Of a stretch of 64,000 bases of DNA, positions 42,878-52,955 are shown piece after piece (position 1 is the first letter of the stretch; each line of letters begins with the position of its first letter). The notes beneath the pieces are model-generated. The model was given only the letters and a program-made list of their open reading frames with translations. It was not told the origin of the DNA and ran no database searches. The position numbers and the translations under genes are program-made. The stretch comes from JAXMCI01 sp046349435 (GTDB lineage: Bacteria; Pseudomonadota; Alphaproteobacteria; Dongiales; Dongiaceae). Location of the stretch: positions 124,001 to 188,000 of the forward strand of contig JAXMCI010000011.1 of assembly GCA_046349435.1 (NCBI GenBank), given 5' to 3'.

Positions 42878-43747
42878 TCACGCCAGCGCGGCGTAGGCGG
42901 CGTCGAAGCGCCCGAGATAGTCGTCGGTGTAGGCGGGGTAGTCGAAGGCGAGCTGCGAGTGCCGCTCCGACACCATGCTCCACAGCGTCTCGCGCAAGAG
43001 CGAGGCGCAGCGCATCGCGTCGTAGCGCCGGCGCAGCGCGGCATCGACCGGCCGCCCGAAATAGGCCTCGAGGAACCAGCCCTCGTCGGCGCCCTCGACC
43101 GCGTTGTTGGAGCAGAGGTTGCCGAGGTCGAAGAGCGGGCTGTTCCAGCCGGCATAGTCCCAGTCGATCAGCCAGAGCCGGCGGCCGTCGTCGATCAGGT
43201 TGCCGCAGAGCAGGTCGTTGTGCGCGAAGACGAGGTCGACCGGCCCGACCATCGCCTCCAGCCGCTCGCCCGCCTCGGCGAGCCGAACCAGGTCGGTGCC
43301 GCGCCGGGTGCCTTCCTCGCGCAGCCGCGCGGCGTAGTCGCGCGCCACGTGGAAGACCCAGAAGGCGAGCAGCGGCCCGCGGACGTGCCGCGGCATCTCG
43401 CGGTGGCAGCGCTGCAGCAGCGCCGCGATGCGCGCCAGCATCGGCCGCGGCCGGATGTCCTCGGGCGTCAAGGTGCGGCCCTCGACGAAGCGCATCACCA
43501 GCGCGCCCGGCGCGTGGAACACCACCTCGGGCGACAGCCCGGCGGCGAACGCCGCCCGGCTGGCGGCGAGCTCGTTGAAGCGCATGACGCCGTGCAGCGG
43601 GATGTCGTCGCCGATCCGCACGACGAAGCGCTGCCCGGCGTCGTCGACCACGAAGTTGGCGTTGGTGATCCCGCCGCCGAGCGGCCGCGGCTCGACCTTT
43701 CCCATCCAGCAGGGCAGGGCGGCGGCGCGGGCGAGGGCGTCGGTCAT
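42878..43747 (-). CDS. Choline kinase-like phosphotransferase, copy 2
   Basis: The 289-residue kinase has the N-lobe pattern LGGGITNANFVV with FVVRIGDD, catalytic FAHNDLLCGNLI and metal-binding LIDWDYAGWNSPLFDLGNL, closely matching choline/ethanolamine kinase motifs (HNDLL..N and IDWDY). It begins the operon that continues with the flavoprotein and the other kinase. It is clearly a paralogue of the kinase at 39497 but diverged, which suggests two different substrates or a heteromeric pair. Confidence 0.86.
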   Translation of the reverse strand: MTDALARAAALPCWMGKVEPRPLGGGITNANFVVDDAGQRFVVRIGDDIPLHGVMRFNELAASRAAFAAGLSPEVVFHAPGALVMRFVEGRTLTPEDIRPRPMLARIAALLQRCHREMPRHVRGPLLAFWVFHVARDYAARLREEGTRRGTDLVRLAEAGERLEAMVGPVDLVFAHNDLLCGNLIDDGRRLWLIDWDYAGWNSPLFDLGNLCSNNAVEGADEGWFLEAYFGRPVDAALRRRYDAMRCASLLRETLWSMVSERHSQLAFDYPAYTDDYLGRFDAAYAALA

Positions 43748-43819
43748 GGCGGCGCATGACAGCCGGATTCCGGCGGTCCGGCAAGGGCCGTCGCCTTGGG
43801 CAACGCTCCGGTGGCCGGC

Positions 43820-45115
43820 TCAACGCGCGTCGGGCGGAAGCGGCAGGTCGAAACCCTGGTAGGCGAAGGCGCCTGAGATCAGCCCGCAATCGCGTTCGGA
43901 TACGCCCTGCCCGCGGACGGTCGCGTACCAGCCGGCGCGAACCGCGTCCCGCATCTGCCGGACAATCCCCGCCGCCTCTTCCGGCGCCAGCAGGAAGCGT
44001 GCGGCCTGCGACAGCATGTTCGCGGCGTTGGCGTAGCGTCCGGCATCGCCGCAGGTCAGCGCCAGGTCGCGGCGCTCCAGGCTGACCGGGGCGCCGGGCA
44101 CCAGGTCGTAGGCCGGGGAGAGCGACCAGGCGTCGTTCATCGCCAGCACCGCATGGTTTCGCGGGTGATCGTCGGTATTCGAGATCAGCCCGTTGAACAC
44201 CATCCGGCGGAACAGCTCCTGCGCGTTGCGCCGCGGCTCGGCGGTGACCCTGCGAAGCTCTTCCGCGAGCAGCACATACGACCAGCGGTCGCGCGCCTCG
44301 GTAGCATCGTCGGCCCGGAGCATGGTCAGCGCGCTGACCATGCGGCCGCGCAGATAGCCGCTCTCCGTCCGGGCACGGTCGAAGCGCTTGACCAGCAGTA
44401 CGTCCCGGCCGCCGACCTCGACGACGCGGCTGTCCGCCACGGCGATGCCGAGCGAGCGCCCGAGCACGAGCATCGCATGCTCGACGCGCGCCATGTTCCA
44501 GCGATCCTGGGGCGTGCCGAACTTCGCCAGCCACAGCCCCTCCGCATCCTCGACGACGGTCTTGGGCCGCGCCCCGCCCATCGAGGTCCCGAGCAGGAGC
44601 AGCTCCTGGACCTGCACGGCCGCCGGATCGCCGGGTCCGATCGTCTCGCCGTGAACCAACGCGTCGGCGATCCCCTGGAGCCTGGCCAGCTCGATCGTAC
44701 GGTTGAAGCGGCGGCGCGCCGCCGGCGGCTCGCGGCCGAGGCCGAATCCCAGCGCGCCGGCCCGGTCGTCCGGCGACTCCAGAAGGTAGTCGAGCTCGCC
44801 GAGCCGTGTCCGGCCGGCGTGGCGCTCGATCACCAGCCGGCCCCAGTAGTCGGGTCCGGCATCGCGCAGCGCGCCAAACACGCCACCGAGCCGCGTCGTC
44901 TCGAACGTCATGCCGCGGGCCAGCGTGAGCTCGACCGGGTCGATCGCGACGGCATCGGGCCGCTCGATATAGCTGCGGCCATAGACGAAGCGGCCGACCG
45001 GCGCGCCGCCGCGGTTGGCGGCGAGTTCGAACCGTCCGGCCGTGACGGCCTCCGTACGTCCCGGCAGGGTGATGTAGACGTAGCATTCGTCGGGCGACGG
45101 CCTAGAAGTCGTCAT
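43820..45115 (-). CDS. hipA: HipA-type serine/threonine kinase toxin
   Basis: The 431-residue protein contains the HipA N-terminal coupling region (FVYGRSYIERPDAVAIDP) and a kinase domain with the Lys of LWLAKFGTP, the catalytic loop SNTDDHPRNHAVLA and the metal-binding AYDLVPG. HipA toxins phosphorylate glutamyl-tRNA synthetase or related targets and induce persistence. The ATG lies inside the end of hipB with a 14-base overlap, the usual arrangement for a coupled pair. All catalytic residues look intact. Confidence 0.88.
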   Translation of the reverse strand: MTTSRPSPDECYVYITLPGRTEAVTAGRFELAANRGGAPVGRFVYGRSYIERPDAVAIDPVELTLARGMTFETTRLGGVFGALRDAGPDYWGRLVIERHAGRTRLGELDYLLESPDDRAGALGFGLGREPPAARRRFNRTIELARLQGIADALVHGETIGPGDPAAVQVQELLLLGTSMGGARPKTVVEDAEGLWLAKFGTPQDRWNMARVEHAMLVLGRSLGIAVADSRVVEVGGRDVLLVKRFDRARTESGYLRGRMVSALTMLRADDATEARDRWSYVLLAEELRRVTAEPRRNAQELFRRMVFNGLISNTDDHPRNHAVLAMNDAWSLSPAYDLVPGAPVSLERRDLALTCGDAGRYANAANMLSQAARFLLAPEEAAGIVRQMRDAVRAGWYATVRGQGVSERDCGLISGAFAYQGFDLPLPPDAR

Positions 45116-45443
45116 CCAGCCCTCCGCCCGTGCGGGCGCGCCGACGATCGCGCAGGCTCGACAGCGCGAGGCCCTCGCGGTCGCGCTCCGGCGCCGCGAC
45201 CTCGTCGAGTTGCGGCAGAAGGCCGAACACCCAGAGCAGTGCCGTGTAGACCGCGATGCCGGTCGACGGCTTCCCCCTCTCTGCATCGGCGACCACGCGG
45301 CGGTTGGTGCCGATCCTGGCCGCCACCGCCTCCAGCGTGAGGTTCCGGCGCAGCCGCGCCGTCCGCAGGCCGGCACCGAGCCGGCGCAGGCTCTGCTCGA
45401 CCGGGAACGGGACCGCCGTGAGGAGTGGGTTCGGGCGGGGCAA
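45102..45443 (-). CDS. hipB: HipB-type antitoxin, XRE family
   Basis: The 113-residue protein has a helix-turn-helix at about residues 25-75 (RRNLTLEAVAARIGTNRRVV) and a charged C-terminus ending LDDDF. No ATG is available; I chose TTG at 45443 because GAGG stands 7-10 bases upstream, while a TTG at 45485 would add 14 residues without a ribosome-binding site. It should bind HipA and repress its own operon. The stretch just upstream (about 45449-45480) is AT-richer and probably contains promoter and operator. Confidence 0.78.
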   Translation of the reverse strand: MPRPNPLLTAVPFPVEQSLRRLGAGLRTARLRRNLTLEAVAARIGTNRRVVADAERGKPSTGIAVYTALLWVFGLLPQLDEVAAPERDREGLALSSLRDRRRARTGGGLDDDF

Positions 45444-45604
45444 TGCTACCTCAAAGCAGCAAAATGTGCGATAACGGTGCTTCAAGGGAACGCCTAAATG
45501 GCGTCCAACGCAAGCCCGCCGGTGACAATCGATGTTCCCGCGCGGTTCTTCTGCCCGGCCGGGTGCGTTCGCGTTCCCGTGCCGCTACGGCGTCGTGGGC
45601 TCCG

Positions 45605-46291
45605 TCAGGAGGCGAGCGAGGCGAGGATGCCGGCGAGCTCGCGCGGCTTGTTGGCGAAGACCGAGTGCTGCGAGGCGATCTCGATCGGGGTCACCCCGAG
45701 CGAGGCGGCGAAGGCGCGCTGCCGCTCGGGCGGGATGATCTCGTCCTCGGTACAGAGGACGTAGGTGCGGGAAACCTCCGGGATGCCGGCGCCCGGCCAC
45801 GGCTGGGTCATCGCCAGCCAGCCCTGCTTTCGCTGCGTCTCCCGCATCAACTTGAGGTAGGCGTCCCGCTCCGCCGGCGGGACCAGCGAGGCGAGCAGGT
45901 CGAGGTCAAATGACCGTGTACCGTCGCCATGGTCTTTGATCACCGGGTCAATCCCGGAGCGGGTCTCCGGACCTAGCACCTCGTAGATCGACCGTCCCGG
46001 TTCAGGTACGACGGCGGCGACGAAGACAAGGTGGTCCGCCGGCGCTCGGGCGGCAACGAGGGGGATCGTGGCGCCGCCAGCCGAGTGCGCGACGAGGATG
46101 CGGGAATGCCCGGTGCCCTCCATCGCCCGAATCACGGCGGCGGCGTAGTCGTCCAGGGTCGCGTCGGCCCGCTCGCAGGGCAGGTCGACATTGACCACCC
46201 GGTGCCCCCTGGCTTCCAGCTCGGGAACGACCGGAGCCAGCTCCGCTGTCGTTCCGAAGGCGCCGTGGACGAGAACGAACGTTGTGGGCAT
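45605..46291 (-). CDS. Alpha/beta hydrolase
   Basis: The 228-residue protein has the oxyanion motif VLVHGAFG at the N-terminus, nucleophile Ser in LVAHSAGGAT at about residue 90, and a probable catalytic His in ASQHSVFANKP near the end. Size and pattern match small esterase/lyase-type hydrolases related to salicylate esterases. It stands alone between hipB and an acyl-CoA dehydrogenase gene. Substrate unknown. Confidence 0.87.
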   Translation of the reverse strand: MPTTFVLVHGAFGTTAELAPVVPELEARGHRVVNVDLPCERADATLDDYAAAVIRAMEGTGHSRILVAHSAGGATIPLVAARAPADHLVFVAAVVPEPGRSIYEVLGPETRSGIDPVIKDHGDGTRSFDLDLLASLVPPAERDAYLKLMRETQRKQGWLAMTQPWPGAGIPEVSRTYVLCTEDEIIPPERQRAFAASLGVTPIEIASQHSVFANKPRELAGILASLAS

Positions 46292-46313
46292 ACCAAGTGC
46301 TCCCCGTCCGATG

Positions 46314-48080
46314 TCAGAACGCGTCCTCTGCCAGGCCCAGCGTGCTGTCGCCGCCCCCGGTCACGATGTCAGCCAGCCCGCCGGCCAGCGGCAGGATGTT
46401 GGCGGCGTAGAACCGCGCCGTGGCCGCCTTGGCGGAGGCGAAGGGCGCGCTCGCCCTGCCCTCGGCCTGGCGCGCCGCGGCGATCGCCGCCGAGCGCGCC
46501 AGCAGCACGCCGCCGGCGACGGTGCCGAACAGCCGCAGGAACGGCGTCGCGCCGGCGAGCGCCGTCTCCACCGAGCTCGGCCAGGCCTGCAGCAGGTAGG
46601 CGGCGGCACGCTCCAGCGCGGCGATGCCGGCCTCGAGACGCGGCACGAGATCGGCCGGCGCCGCCGCCGCGTCGCGCCGCAGCTCCTCGACATAGGCGGC
46701 CATCGTCGCGCCGCCGTCGCGGGCCAGCTTGCGGCCGAGCAGGTCGTTGGCCTGGATGCCGTTGGTGCCCTCGTAGATCGGCGTGATGCGGGCGTCGCGA
46801 TAGTGCTGGGCGGCGCCGGACTGCTCGATGAAGCCCATCCCGCCATGCACCTGGATGCCGAGCGAGGCGACCTCGACGCCGATGTCGGTCGACCAGGCCT
46901 TGACCACGGGGATCAGCAGGTCGACGCGCGCCTGCTGGCGCGCCCGCTCGGCCTCGCCCTCGGCGTGCCGGGCGCGGTCGAGCGCGCCGGCCGCCTGGAA
47001 GGCGAGCGCGCGGGCCGCCTCGGTCAGCGCCCGCATGGTCAGCAGCATGCGCCGCACGTCGGGGTGGCGGATGATCGGCACCGGCGCGGGGTCGCGGCTG
47101 CCGGCGGCGCGCGACTGGACGCGGCTCCTTGCGTAGGCGACGGCGCGCTGGGTGGCGCGCTCGGCGATCGCCACGCCCTCGATGCCGACGCCGAGCCGGG
47201 CGTTGTTCATCATGGTGAACATGTACTCGACGCCGCGACCGGCCTCGCCGACCAGCTCGCCGATCGCGCCGCCATCGTCGCCATAGGCCATCACGCAGGT
47301 CGGGCTGGCATGGATGCCGAGCTTGCGCTCGAGCGCGACGCAGCGCAGGTCGTTGCGCCGCGGCCCGCCCTCGCCGGGCAGCAGCTTCGGCACCAGGAAC
47401 AGCGAGATGCCCTTGACCCCCGGCGGCGCGTCCTCCAGCCGGGCCAGCACCATGTGGACGATGTTCTCGGCCAGCTCGTGCTCGCCCCAGGTGATGAAGA
47501 TCTTCTGCCCGGTGATGCGGTACCGATCGCCGTCGCGCCGCGCCCGGGTCTTGAGCGCGCCGAGGTCGGTGCCGGCCTGCGGCTCGGTCAGGTTCATCGT
47601 GCCGGACCAGCGCCCCTCGATCAGCGCCGGCAGGTAGGCGGCCTGCTGCGCCGGGCTGCCATGGGACTGCAGCAGCTCGATCACCCCCTGGGTCAGCAGC
47701 GGGCAGAGCGAGAAGGAGAGGTTGCTCGCCGCCCACATCTCCTGCAGCGCCACCTGCAGGCTCCAGGGCAGGCCCTGGCCGCCATGGGCCGGGTCGAACG
47801 GCACGGCGTTCCAGCCGGCTCCCGTGAAGGTCCGGTAGGCCTCGGCGAAGCCGTCCGGCGCGATCACCACGCCGTTCTCCAGCCGGACGCCCTGGCGGTC
47901 GCCGCTCTCGTTCAGCGGGTCGAGCGCGCCGGCGGCGAGCTTGCCGGCCTCCTCGAGCACGGAATCGACGAGGTCGGGCGTCGCCTCGGCGAAGGCGGGC
48001 AGGCGGGCGAGCCCGGGCAGGCCGGCGATCTCGTCCATCGCGAAGCGCAGCTCGGCGATCGGCGCCGCATAGGCGGTCAT
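46314..48080 (-). CDS. Acyl-CoA dehydrogenase, long form (DmdC-like)
   Basis: The 588-residue flavoenzyme is longer than usual acyl-CoA dehydrogenases and has the extra C-terminal domain of the DmdC/FadE-like group. Visible features are MNLTEPQAGTDLGALKTRA for flavin binding, KIFITWGEHELAENI, and PIYEGTNGIQANDLLGRKL with the likely catalytic Glu. DmdC acts on methylmercaptopropionyl-CoA in DMSP demethylation, but relatives act on other acyl-CoAs, and no other dmd gene is seen here. Followed at once by no other fatty-acid gene. Confidence 0.88.
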   Translation of the reverse strand: MTAYAAPIAELRFAMDEIAGLPGLARLPAFAEATPDLVDSVLEEAGKLAAGALDPLNESGDRQGVRLENGVVIAPDGFAEAYRTFTGAGWNAVPFDPAHGGQGLPWSLQVALQEMWAASNLSFSLCPLLTQGVIELLQSHGSPAQQAAYLPALIEGRWSGTMNLTEPQAGTDLGALKTRARRDGDRYRITGQKIFITWGEHELAENIVHMVLARLEDAPPGVKGISLFLVPKLLPGEGGPRRNDLRCVALERKLGIHASPTCVMAYGDDGGAIGELVGEAGRGVEYMFTMMNNARLGVGIEGVAIAERATQRAVAYARSRVQSRAAGSRDPAPVPIIRHPDVRRMLLTMRALTEAARALAFQAAGALDRARHAEGEAERARQQARVDLLIPVVKAWSTDIGVEVASLGIQVHGGMGFIEQSGAAQHYRDARITPIYEGTNGIQANDLLGRKLARDGGATMAAYVEELRRDAAAAPADLVPRLEAGIAALERAAAYLLQAWPSSVETALAGATPFLRLFGTVAGGVLLARSAAIAAARQAEGRASAPFASAKAATARFYAANILPLAGGLADIVTGGGDSTLGLAEDAF

Positions 48081-48087
48081 TGCAGCC

Positions 48088-49506
<1,419 letters not shown>

Positions 49507-49540
49507 GGCCGGCAGATTAGCAAGCCGCCCGGGGCCGGAG

Positions 49541-50986
49541 CTACAGCGCCTTCAGCTTGCGGTGGGCGTGCAGCACCAGCCGGAACAGCAGCAGCCCGTG
49601 GCGGAAGCGCGAGATCTGCGTCGTGCCGTAGCGCCGGCTCTCGTAGCGGATCGGCACCTCGACGATCTTCAGGCAGAGCAGGCTGGCGCCGAGGATCAGG
49701 TCGAAATCGCCGAACGGGTCGACGCCGCCGAGATAGGCGCGCACGCCCTTCAGCCGGCCATAGTCCTCGCGGCCGATCACCTTGGTGCCGCACAGCGTGT
49801 CGGTGAAGCGCTGGTTGAGCAGCCAGGTGAAGAGCGAGGAGAACAGCCGGTTGGCGACCATGTTGAGGAAGCGCATCGACTGGCGCTCGCGCGGATAGAC
49901 GAGGCGCGAGCCGTTGACGAACTCGGCCTGGCCGCTCTCGATCGCCCGCCAGAACTTCGGCAGGTCCTCCGGCGGCACGGTGAGGTCGGCGTCGAGGATC
50001 ATCAGCACGTCGCCGCGGGCCGCGTCGAAGCCCTTGAAGACCGCGTCGGCCTTGCCGACCCCGTCCTGCACCAGCAGCTTGAGGTCGCGCCCGGGATGCT
50101 CCGCGATCACCCGCTCGATCTCCTCGCGCGTGCCGTCGCGGCTGTGGCCCTCGACGAAGATCACCTCGACGTCGGGCGCGAAGCCGGGCAGGCGGCGGAC
50201 CAGCGGCTCGATGTTGCCGCGCTCGTTGCGGCAGGGAACGATCACCGAGACCGAGCGCGGCGGCGGTGCCGGCCGGCGCAGCGAGCGCGCCACCAGGTAG
50301 TTGCGCAGCGACAGCGCGCGCAGCCCGGGCAAGGTCGCCACCGTGTGGTTGATCGCCGGCCCGAGCCCGCCCAGCCGGCGCGGCAGCAGCTGGCGCCATT
50401 CGCGCCTGAGCGGCTCGAACCCGGCCAGCGCGCAAAGCCCGGCGATGTCGTCGAGCGACAGGAAGTTCTGCGGCTCCTGCGGCATTTTCAGGCCGACCCG
50501 CTCGCCCGCCGCCAGCAGCGGCTCCCAGAGCGGCGCGTACCAGGCGACGATCAGTCGGGTGCGCGGCCCGCACAGCCGGTGCAGCAGGCCGAGCGTGCCC
50601 TCGCAATCCTCCAGCGCGCCGATCAGGTCGGCGAGGATGATGAAGTCGAACGGGCCTTCGATGGCGTCCAGGGCCGCGGCATCCTCGACGTCGCCCTGGT
50701 GCAGCTCGAGCCCGGGATGGCGGGCCCGCGCCACCTCGATCATCGCCGGGCTGAGATCGACGCCGACGCCGCGCGCCGGGCGCAGCGCGGCCAGCAGCTC
50801 GCCGGTGCCGCAGCCGAGATCGAGCACGCGGCTGCCTGCCGGCACCAGCAGCTGGAGGAAGCGCCAGTCCTGCTCGTGGAAATAGCGGTTGCGGTCGAGC
50901 CAGCGCGGCCGTTCCGCCGCCAGCCGGTCGCTGGCCGCGCGGATCCGCTGCTTGCGCGGCGAGAGCGCCTGGACGTCCGGCGCCAT
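49541..50986 (-). CDS. Fused SAM methyltransferase - family 2 glycosyltransferase
   Basis: The 481-residue protein joins two enzymes. Residues about 40-200 form a class I methyltransferase (VLDLGCGTGELLAAL, GVDLSP). Residues about 240-470 form a GT2 domain (SVIVPCRNERGNIEPLVRRL, acidic LILDADLTVPPEDL, DTLCGTKVI and GDFDLILGA), like dolichyl/polyprenyl-phosphate sugar synthases. No membrane segment is obvious. It probably modifies a cell-surface glycan or lipid-linked sugar. Only one base separates it from the tsaC stop upstream. The joint reaction is unknown. Confidence 0.87.
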   Translation of the reverse strand: MAPDVQALSPRKQRIRAASDRLAAERPRWLDRNRYFHEQDWRFLQLLVPAGSRVLDLGCGTGELLAALRPARGVGVDLSPAMIEVARARHPGLELHQGDVEDAAALDAIEGPFDFIILADLIGALEDCEGTLGLLHRLCGPRTRLIVAWYAPLWEPLLAAGERVGLKMPQEPQNFLSLDDIAGLCALAGFEPLRREWRQLLPRRLGGLGPAINHTVATLPGLRALSLRNYLVARSLRRPAPPPRSVSVIVPCRNERGNIEPLVRRLPGFAPDVEVIFVEGHSRDGTREEIERVIAEHPGRDLKLLVQDGVGKADAVFKGFDAARGDVLMILDADLTVPPEDLPKFWRAIESGQAEFVNGSRLVYPRERQSMRFLNMVANRLFSSLFTWLLNQRFTDTLCGTKVIGREDYGRLKGVRAYLGGVDPFGDFDLILGASLLCLKIVEVPIRYESRRYGTTQISRFRHGLLLFRLVLHAHRKLKAL

Positions 50987-50987
50987 C

Positions 50988-51968
50988 TCAGTCCCGCGGC
51001 GCCGCGGCGCGGCGCAGCCGGTCGTTGATCGCGGCGCCGAGCCCTGCGTCGGGCACCGGCATCACCGCGATCCCGGCGAAGCCCGGCCGGTCGAGCCGGC
51101 GCAGCAGGACGAAGAGATTGGCCGCCGCCTCGGCGAGGTCGCCCGCCGGGCTGAGGTTGGCGGCATCGGCCGGCGCGGCGGGCCCGAAGCCGAGCAGCAG
51201 CTCGCCGGGCGCCGCCGCCGCGGCGTCGAGCCGGACCGGCAGGCGCGGCGCATAGTGGCTGGCGAGCTGGCCCGGGCCGCGCGGCGCCGGGCCCGGCTCG
51301 GCCGCCGCCAGCGGCCCGACGATATCCGCCAGCCGCTCCGCGGCCAGCCCGCCCGGCCGCAGCAGCGGCGGTTCCGGGCCGGTGAGGTCGAGCACCGTCG
51401 ACTCGACGCCGATCGGGCAGGCGCCGCCGTCGAGGATCATCGCCACCGCGGCGACGCCTTCTTCATCGGCGAAGTCATCGGCGACGTGGGCCGCCCGGGT
51501 CGGGCTGACCCGGCCGGAACGGTTGGCGCTGGGCGCCACCAGCGGCCCGCCGAAGGCGCCGAGCAGGGCGAGCGCCACCGGGTGCGCCGGCACCCGGATG
51601 GCGAGGCTGTCGAGCCCGGCGCCGGCCAGCAGCGAGACCGGGCAGCCCGGCCGGCGCGGCAGCACCAGGGTCAGCGGCCCCGGCCAGAAGGCGGCCGCCA
51701 GCCGCTCCGCCCGCCGGTCGAAGGCGACCAGCGCCGCCGCGGCGCCGGCGTCCGCGACATGGACGATGAGCGGGTTGAAGCGCGGCCGCCGCTTGGCCGC
51801 GTAGAGCCCCGCCACCGCCCGCTCGTCGACCGCCGACGCGCCAAGCCCGTAGACCGTCTCGGTCGGAAAGGCGACCAGCCGCCCCGCGGCGAGCGCTGCG
51901 GCGGCCGCCGCCAGGTTTTCCGGCGTCGGCGGCAGGATCGGCGGCGCGCCGCCCGCACGCGTCGTCAT
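50988..51968 (-). CDS. tsaC: L-threonylcarbamoyladenylate synthase (Sua5/YwlC/TsaC)
   Basis: The 326-residue enzyme makes threonylcarbamoyl-AMP for the t6A37 modification of ANN-reading tRNAs. The YrdC domain (about residues 15-200) shows FPTETVYGLG, KRRPRFNPLIVHV and VAPSANRSGRVSPT. A C-terminal Sua5 domain follows (about 225-326), so it is the long Sua5-type form. The ATG at 51968 falls inside a palindromic repeat (51964-52012), which leaves the exact start slightly uncertain. Confidence 0.92.
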   Translation of the reverse strand: MTTRAGGAPPILPPTPENLAAAAAALAAGRLVAFPTETVYGLGASAVDERAVAGLYAAKRRPRFNPLIVHVADAGAAAALVAFDRRAERLAAAFWPGPLTLVLPRRPGCPVSLLAGAGLDSLAIRVPAHPVALALLGAFGGPLVAPSANRSGRVSPTRAAHVADDFADEEGVAAVAMILDGGACPIGVESTVLDLTGPEPPLLRPGGLAAERLADIVGPLAAAEPGPAPRGPGQLASHYAPRLPVRLDAAAAAPGELLLGFGPAAPADAANLSPAGDLAEAAANLFVLLRRLDRPGFAGIAVMPVPDAGLGAAINDRLRRAAAPRD

Positions 51969-52012
51969 CCCGGCGAGAGCCGGGATCCAGGACGCCGCTT
52001 CGCCGGGATGAC
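51964..52012. repeat. Palindromic GTCATCCCGG repeat
   Basis: The element begins GTCATCCCGGC and ends GCCGGGATGAC. A compact hairpin ATCCCGGC (51967-51974) / GCCGGGAT (51979-51986) sits at one end and the outer ends also pair with each other. It resembles the two elements at 27703 and 38458 in layout but has a different core. It overlaps the start codon of tsaC and separates it from cysQ. Confidence 0.7.
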
Positions 52013-52040
52013 ATGGGAGCGAGCGGCTGGCCGCATCGCC

Positions 52041-52823
52041 CTACCGCCCACGGGCGACGAAATGCGGGTTCTCGAAGCCGGGCTTGCCGTAGCCCAGCTC
52101 CCGCCCGTCGAGCGTCTCGACATGGCCGCCGGCGGCGGCGAGCACGGCATGGCCGGCCGCGGTGTCCCACTCCATGGTGCGGCCGAAGCGCGGATAGAGG
52201 TCGGCGATGCCCTCGGCCACCTGGCAGAACTTGAGGGAGCTGCCGGCGACACGGTGCTCCAGCACCTTCTGCGCCGCCAGGAAGGCGTCGAGATCGGACC
52301 CCTGGCCGTGCGAGCGGCTGCCCAGCACGATGGCGCCGCCGGCCGGCTGCTTGCGGGCGGCGATCGGCTTCGGCGCCCCGTCGCCATGCTGCACCGTGGC
52401 ACCCCCGGGACCGCCGGCATAGACGGTGTCGAGCGTCGGCGCCCCGACCACGCCGAGCAGCGGCCGGCCATGCTCGATCAGCGCGATGTTGACGGTGAAC
52501 TCGCCATTGCCGCTGAGGAACTCCTTGGTGCCGTCGAGCGGGTCGAGCAGCCAGAAGCGGCGCTCGCCATAGCCCTCGTTGGAGGGCAGCCCGTGCAGCG
52601 CCGCCGCCTCCTCGGCGATCACCGGGACGCCCGGCAGCAGCCGCTCCAGGATCGGGGTGATCAGCGCCTCGGCCGCCTCGGCGGCCGCCGTCACCGGGCT
52701 GTGGTCCGCCTTGGTGCGCGCCGCCGTGCGGCCGTGGTAGTGGCCGAGGATGACGGTCGCGGCCTGGCGCGCCGCCGCCGTCAGCGCCGCCAGCAACCCG
52801 GGTACGTCGAGCGCGTCGCTCAT
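52041..52823 (-). CDS. cysQ: 3'(2'),5'-bisphosphate nucleotidase CysQ
   Basis: The 260-residue inositol-monophosphatase-family enzyme hydrolyses 3'-phosphoadenosine 5'-phosphate from sulfate assimilation. Metal-binding motifs are visible: IAEEAA, LLDPLDGTKEFLSGNGEFTV and MEWDTAAGHAVL. The ATG at 52823 gives the usual length; upstream codons look non-conserved. It precedes tsaC on the same strand, with the palindromic repeat between. Confidence 0.9.
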   Translation of the reverse strand: MSDALDVPGLLAALTAAARQAATVILGHYHGRTAARTKADHSPVTAAAEAAEALITPILERLLPGVPVIAEEAAALHGLPSNEGYGERRFWLLDPLDGTKEFLSGNGEFTVNIALIEHGRPLLGVVGAPTLDTVYAGGPGGATVQHGDGAPKPIAARKQPAGGAIVLGSRSHGQGSDLDAFLAAQKVLEHRVAGSSLKFCQVAEGIADLYPRFGRTMEWDTAAGHAVLAAAGGHVETLDGRELGYGKPGFENPHFVARGR

Positions 52824-52955
52824 CGCCGCGCCACTGCTTCGCTGCTCCGCAGGTCCATTGCCGGTGATGTCCTCTGGCTGTCCGGCGGCGATGATACGGA
52901 GCCGGGCAGCCCCCACCAAGCGGCAATTCGCCTCCGTTTCTAGTGGCAGCGGGTT

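Noticed and set aside
40474..43578. Plus-strand open frame of over 1000 codons opposite the flavoprotein and kinase genes
   Set aside because: Antisense shadow: no motif, composition dominated by Arg, Ala, Gly, Val; the minus-strand frames carry clear enzymes.
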